Assembly (NCBI RefSeq): GCF_028502605.1
Contig: NC_079232.1
Span: forward strand, 5,146,001-5,210,000
Direction: 5' to 3'
Source of the DNA: Trichoderma breve
Lineage: Eukaryota > Ascomycota > Sordariomycetes > Hypocreales > Hypocreaceae
Length of the DNA: 64,000 nucleotides
Positions 60,098-64,000 of the stretch are shown here, piece after piece (position 1 is the stretch's first letter; the number at the start of each line of letters is the position of its first letter). The notes beneath the pieces were generated by a model that worked only from the letters and a program-made list of their open reading frames with translations, was not told where the DNA came from and searched no databases. The position numbers were made by a program, and so were the translations under genes.

Positions 60098-60931
60098 CTG
60101 AACCCCTTTCTTGTGGGATCAGTCAGCAAGCAGGTAGAATGGTCTTCCAGCTTTGGGAAAAGGATAATATCTGTGATCATGCGCATTATTTCACTTAGAC
60201 GACGCTGAGATCGCGGCTTCTGCTGTCAGATGGCAGCGTCTGTTTCCCAGCGGCTGATCTGTTGCCCATGATAATCTCAACAGAAGAACTCAACTTCGAT
60301 ATTAGCTGTAGGGCTGTTGTTTTGAAACTTGGTCATGACGCGGCACACATTTTCATTTTGGCAGCGGCCGACGTGCCTCAACCCTGATGTTATTGCACCA
60401 TCAGAACGACTCGGACAGTTGGTCTGGTTAACTGCCACCAACCCAATTTTGGCTACAACTTTTGACCTTTGCTTTCTACTACATGTACAAATCCATATTA
60501 TCACCCACAACAAAGTCTCTATGATCAGGAGGGGTTAGCATTTGGTCTCCATCGCAGTGTCGGGACAAGTAAACCGAAGACATCGACAAACCCGATCAGG
60601 ACTACCTAAGTCACGAACTACAGAAGTAGAGTCCATAAAACTTCGCTGAAACTTTCCCATGGTTTGGATTGGGACCACCACCGCCACAGGCCATGTTCCG
60701 CTGCACGACAGGTAACAGAAAGCAGAAGAAGTACTTGGTGGAGGATATAGTAGGTTATACTAGAAGAAGAACAGAATAGTAGCGACTACCAGGAAAAGTA
60801 GCAGATAGTAGCAATTAGTAAAGAAGATAGTAGCAGATACTTAAAGAACCAGGTAGCCTTTGCAAACGCCATTGATGCCTTTACCGTAAATATTCTTCAT
60901 GTTCGAATATAAAATCTTGGGAATTTTCCAG

Positions 60932-62040
60932 TCAAATGTACTTTTCTTTAGCAGTGAGGTCAGCCCTCCCTGTTGAATCCAGTCGAGTTTGGACCATAAA
61001 TCTCGAAAAGAGGGCCTTAGACTGAACCTCAACTAAAGCAAGATTCGCTGCTGTATTCCACACGAGGTCGGAGTATATGGCCTCTTTTAAGTAGGAGCCC
61101 ATAAGAAATCTACTCGTATGGTTTGAATAGAAAACAATCTGCGAAATCTCATCTTTATCATAGATAATTAAGAAATATGGTTTATTAAAAACCTTTGGAT
61201 TTTTTAAGGTGAAATAGACTTTCTTTATTTTGATAAAGGGATTGTCTCGTAGGCGTTTCTCGAATGTGTAAAAGGTAGATTGGCCAATGAGAGCAACAAC
61301 TGGTGCTGATCGAAGTATTGAATAATTTAAGGCAAGAGAAAGCTCTTTAAGCGCAGCCCATTTTTCATTTTGATTGTGAGATCATCTCGGAGGCGTTTCT
61401 CAAACGTATATTAGAGGGCAGATTGGCCAGCGAGAATGACTATTATAGCATATGCACAAGCTGGACACCTACTGTAAGCAGATCGTCTTTACCGGCCCGT
61501 CGGAGCAGCCGTTGCCACTGCTGTTCAGTCATTGTCTGTGAAGCTCGATAGTTCGCCAGTGCCTTTGACATCTTGTCCATGGTTTTGCCAAAGATGTTGT
61601 CCACAGTAGTGTAAATAATCTTGATGTTGCGACAGTCATAGACAACAAAGATTCCTTCCCTGTATGCGCTGAAATTTATTGTCGGGTCCCGTCTGGTCCC
61701 TTCAAATTCACGCTTAGAGGGCAATACCGGGCTCTCTACCCGCTGAGTCGTCACAAACGGCAAGGGCGTGTGTGTTCTAGCGCTATACGCTTTACAGTAC
61801 AGTACTATAGCCTCCCAGGGGCGCCCTGCAAGCCGCACCGTTGCTAAGGCCGCAGACAACCTTAGCTCTCAACTGACGTACTGTCTCATGCAAGGTACTG
61901 AAATTTCGTCGAGGGCGCCAATGTTCAATTATTGCCTCCATCAAAGCCGATAACGGGCACCGCGTCAAATCGCTCATAGACCAATTCGATTTCCAGGCAT
62001 ATACGAGTACCATCTATAGCGACTCGATACACTACCCAGC
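60932..62040 (-). pseudogene. Degenerate coding region with an internal duplication
   Basis: Minus-strand frames here read like protein but change frame and contain stops. From 62040 one frame gives VAIDGTRICLEIELVYERFD and stops at 61925; another open frame of 138 codons runs 61859..61443 (includes NIKIIYTTVDNIFGKTMD); a third is open for 149 codons from 61381 to the stop at 60932..60934 without a suitable start, encoding STFYTFEKRLRDNPF, NKPYFLIIYDKDE and DLVWNTAANLALVEV. The sequence at 61226..61297 is repeated imperfectly at 61366..61440, so GQS--YTFEKRLRD is encoded twice, the second time with a stop. The AT-rich composition contrasts with neighbouring genes. I cannot name the ancestral protein. 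A live gene with several unusual introns is less likely but not excluded. Confidence 0.4.
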
Positions 62041-62507
62041 CCATCGATTTGTCTTTTAGCTGCTGCCAAGCTTGTCAATTCCGGTGTTTACACAGCCCGG
62101 CGAGACGACAACAGTGACATCAGACGCTGGGTGAGTGAAGTCTTTCGAGGCCTCCGTTGAGATGAGCTGCTGCGGCTCACAATGTTATTCCCATTTCGTC
62201 ACATCTCAATTTATTGGAGATTGTCTTTTGTTTTGTGTTCAGGAGAAGCAAAGTTTTAGCTTTTCCACTGCATGAAATTTAACGCTGACAATATAGCCTG
62301 TCTAGTTTTTGCATTTTCAACGCCCATAGTTTACAGGGCGTCGATTCTCCGTCAGCCTGAGCGGAAACACAGACGTCTGGTATTTGTATCACACTATCTG
62401 CCAGCACATCCCCCTTGCAGAGATCACAGACGTTGTTATTGTTTGCGTTTCTCGTTTCATTCCTTTGAACATCAACTTCCTTCCTTCATTACCTGCTTTT
62501 CAACAAG

Positions 62508-63141
62508 ATGCCTGCTCCCGGTGTCGTCGTCCCCTTCGACATTTCACTGCACTCGCATCTCACTCCTTACCTGGCTGCGATTCACGCATCCTGCATCACT
62601 CACGACCACACAATAGCCACATTTCTTCTACCACTATCACATGAAAAGCTGTTATCCTGGTGGAAAGAGCGGATTGCAGAAACAAACGATGGGAGACGAT
62701 TGATGCTGCTCCTGGTGAGCGAGCTGGATCCAAGCGGCCGAATCAAAGGGCCGGAGCTCATAGGCGTCGTCATGCTATGGATGCCGTACTCAGAGACGGG
62801 GTCATTTCGAGGCTATGTAGAGAAGCTGCTCATCCACAAGCATCACCGGGGGAAAGGCGGCGCGAGGGCACTGATGAGTGCGTTGGAAGCAGAGGCCCTG
62901 AATCGAGGCCGGACATTGCTGGTAAGTCGCATTGATGAGTTTTGAGCCTGTTGATGCGAAGAAACCAGCCTTATGCTAACGCTTCCTCTCGTAGCTGTTG
63001 GATACGGAGAGCGGCAACCAGGCAGAAGCAGTCTTTAGTAGGCTGGGATATATCGAGCTGGGTAAGGTTCCGGGATACGGCATGAGTCCTGCGGGAGGAT
63101 TGAAGGATGGCACGTTTTTCTACAAGACTCTTGAGCTGTGA
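62508..63141 (+). CDS. GNAT acetyltransferase, tabtoxin-resistance/Ttr-like
   Basis: Exons 62508..62921 and 62995..63141 give 186 residues. The intron (GTAAGT donor, TGCTAAC branch, GTAG acceptor) joins GRTLL to LLDTESGNQAE. GNAT motif A is YVEKLLIHKHHRGKGGARALM with the R-G-K-G-G-A loop at 114-119, which binds the pyrophosphate of acetyl-CoA. Surrounding features, WWKERIAE, VMLWMPYSETGSFRGYVEK, FSRLGYIELGKVPGYGMSP and GTFFYK, match the group that includes bacterial tabtoxin-resistance acetyltransferase, which acetylates a toxin amine. Whether this protein detoxifies anything is unknown; similar proteins are common in fungi. Length equals the family norm and the gene looks intact, in contrast to the degenerate stretch just upstream. 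Confidence 0.9.
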
Positions 63142-63853
63142 CCTGAAAATATCTATTTGGCGGACCAAGGCGTGTGCTACTGAATAATGGTAATACAGCT
63201 TCAATGCTTGGAGGCTGGACCGGCGGTGATACAAGTACCCGTGGCGCAGTTGGAGGAACAAAGGCAAACCAGCAAATGGCGAGTGTCCAAGGTCGCATCC
63301 TGATGCCACGTGCGTGCTGCCATCTATGCGACTGCATACAGGCTAATGCGAGATGATTGCGTAGCTGGTGAGATATTGACTTGGCAGCGGCTGAGATTTT
63401 TGCCCTCTCTGGGGGGCCTCGGTGAGAGAAACAAGAAAGTATAGGATGTTATGAGAAAAATAGAATTTGAGAACGGAGTAGCATGGGGGATTTTTCTTTT
63501 TAAGCTTGAAATATTATTTTTGACGCCATTTGTATGCATAAAAAGGGAAAATGTATGCATGATAATAGATTCACAGATAAACACATCTTCTTCCTTACCG
63601 TGAAAACAATGACTAGAACTCATGTAATACCCTTCAACTTTTACCAACAATTCCAAGCAACATATCCTTCATTCTCCGCTGAGAATCACAAATCCTCGCA
63701 ACGAGGCGGAGGAAAACAACAAGCTTACTTGCTGGCACAACACGCTTCTTTCTACGGCAGCGAGCTATCAAAAGTTCCGAAAACGCCCACCTTCGGAGGA
63801 CGCCGCGGTTTAGTTGATCCCTGTCTACGCAAAAAGGCACTTGCACCGAAACA
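63142..63853. other. Intergenic, 3' flank of the second GNAT gene
   Basis: About 710 bp. AT-rich around 63430-63620. Overlapping short ORFs on both strands have no recognisable domains. Confidence 0.4.
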
Positions 63854-64000
63854 ATGAATCAAATCGCAAATCCAACGTCGTATTATCACTTATTAGGTAG
63901 TGCTTCTCAGCAGAATTACAAACAATTCGCTGCCCTCCTCCCAAGAAATCAACCAAAAAACACCAGTCCCAATCTGGTGCCGAATAACGAAGCTGAAGCT
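63854..64000 (+). other. Open frame running off the right window edge
   Basis: From ATG 63854 a frame of 49 codons (MNQIANPTSYYHLLG, then Asn/Gln/Pro-rich) stays open to base 64000. It could be the start of a gene beyond the window or untranslated sequence of a minus-strand gene. No family recognised. Confidence 0.2.

Larger units (their letters stand above)
57068..62507. other. Gene-poor, partly degenerate region upstream of PLD
   Basis: About 5.4 kb without an intact gene. The part next to 57068 is the PLD promoter. A hairpin-capable repeat lies at 58066-58184. From 58.9 kb several stretches read like protein but carry stops or change frame (59160-59762 plus, 59891-60097 plus, 60932-62040 minus, listed separately). 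The segment 60.8-61.4 kb is markedly AT-rich. The last about 200 bp before 62508 should be the promoter of the second GNAT gene. Confidence 0.5.

Noticed and set aside
1..64000. CRISPR array, prokaryotic operon signals, dispersed 5S rRNA
   Set aside because: Introns and eukaryotic genes throughout; no regularly spaced direct repeats; no 5S-like sequence seen on reading both strands.

Overview
The window reads as chromosomal DNA of a filamentous ascomycete, most likely a hypocrealean Sordariomycete close to Trichoderma. Reasons: short introns (about 60-120 bp) with GTATGT/GTAAGT-type donors, CTAAC-like branch sites and CAG/TAG acceptors; genes on both strands with short spacers; GC-rich third codon positions; protein architectures typical of Pezizomycotina. 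The genus is an inference; no alignment was run. No tRNA, rRNA, CRISPR array, intact transposon or secondary-metabolite cluster was recognised.

Layout. 0-16 kb is a housekeeping block: the 5' end of ddi1 (minus), a spliced GNAT acetyltransferase (plus), orotate phosphoribosyltransferase ura5 (minus) sharing a promoter with the ribosome-biogenesis GTPase nog1 (plus), Rab GDI gdi1 (minus), and mitochondrial ribosomal protein uL29m/Mrpl4 (minus). About 16.2-29.6 kb is a gene desert of about 13.5 kb ending in the pyrimidine-rich leader of a two-finger C2H2 transcription factor. 29.6-43 kb holds that factor, a 65-residue single-span membrane protein with an 8-nt first coding exon, a SYLF-domain protein with a long acidic tail, and the chromatin-remodelling subunit Arp9. 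43.8-57 kb holds a MATE transporter, tyrosyl-DNA phosphodiesterase Tdp1, an Eps1-like membrane-anchored disulfide isomerase, and a phospholipase D carrying an Arg/Asp/Tyr repeat. 57-62.5 kb has no intact gene but contains fragments that read like protein interrupted by stops and frame changes. It is followed by an intact tabtoxin-resistance-like GNAT, and a short ORF runs off the right edge.

Most genes are core cell functions and the order looks like ordinary fungal gene shuffling rather than one pathway. Themes are pyrimidine and ribosome synthesis (ura5, nog1, mrpl4), membrane traffic and lipid signalling (gdi1, SYLF protein, PLD, Eps1-like protein), and DNA or chromatin maintenance (ddi1, tdp1, arp9).

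No self-contained novel system was found. The observations I rate highest are a ddi1 start codon split by an intron whose retention would give an alternative N-terminus, the degenerate coding island at 58.9-62.0 kb, the gene desert with its recurring TACGAGTA motif, a 145-codon ORF lying in frame upstream of arp9 behind one TAG, and the RDRY repeat inserted in the phospholipase D.
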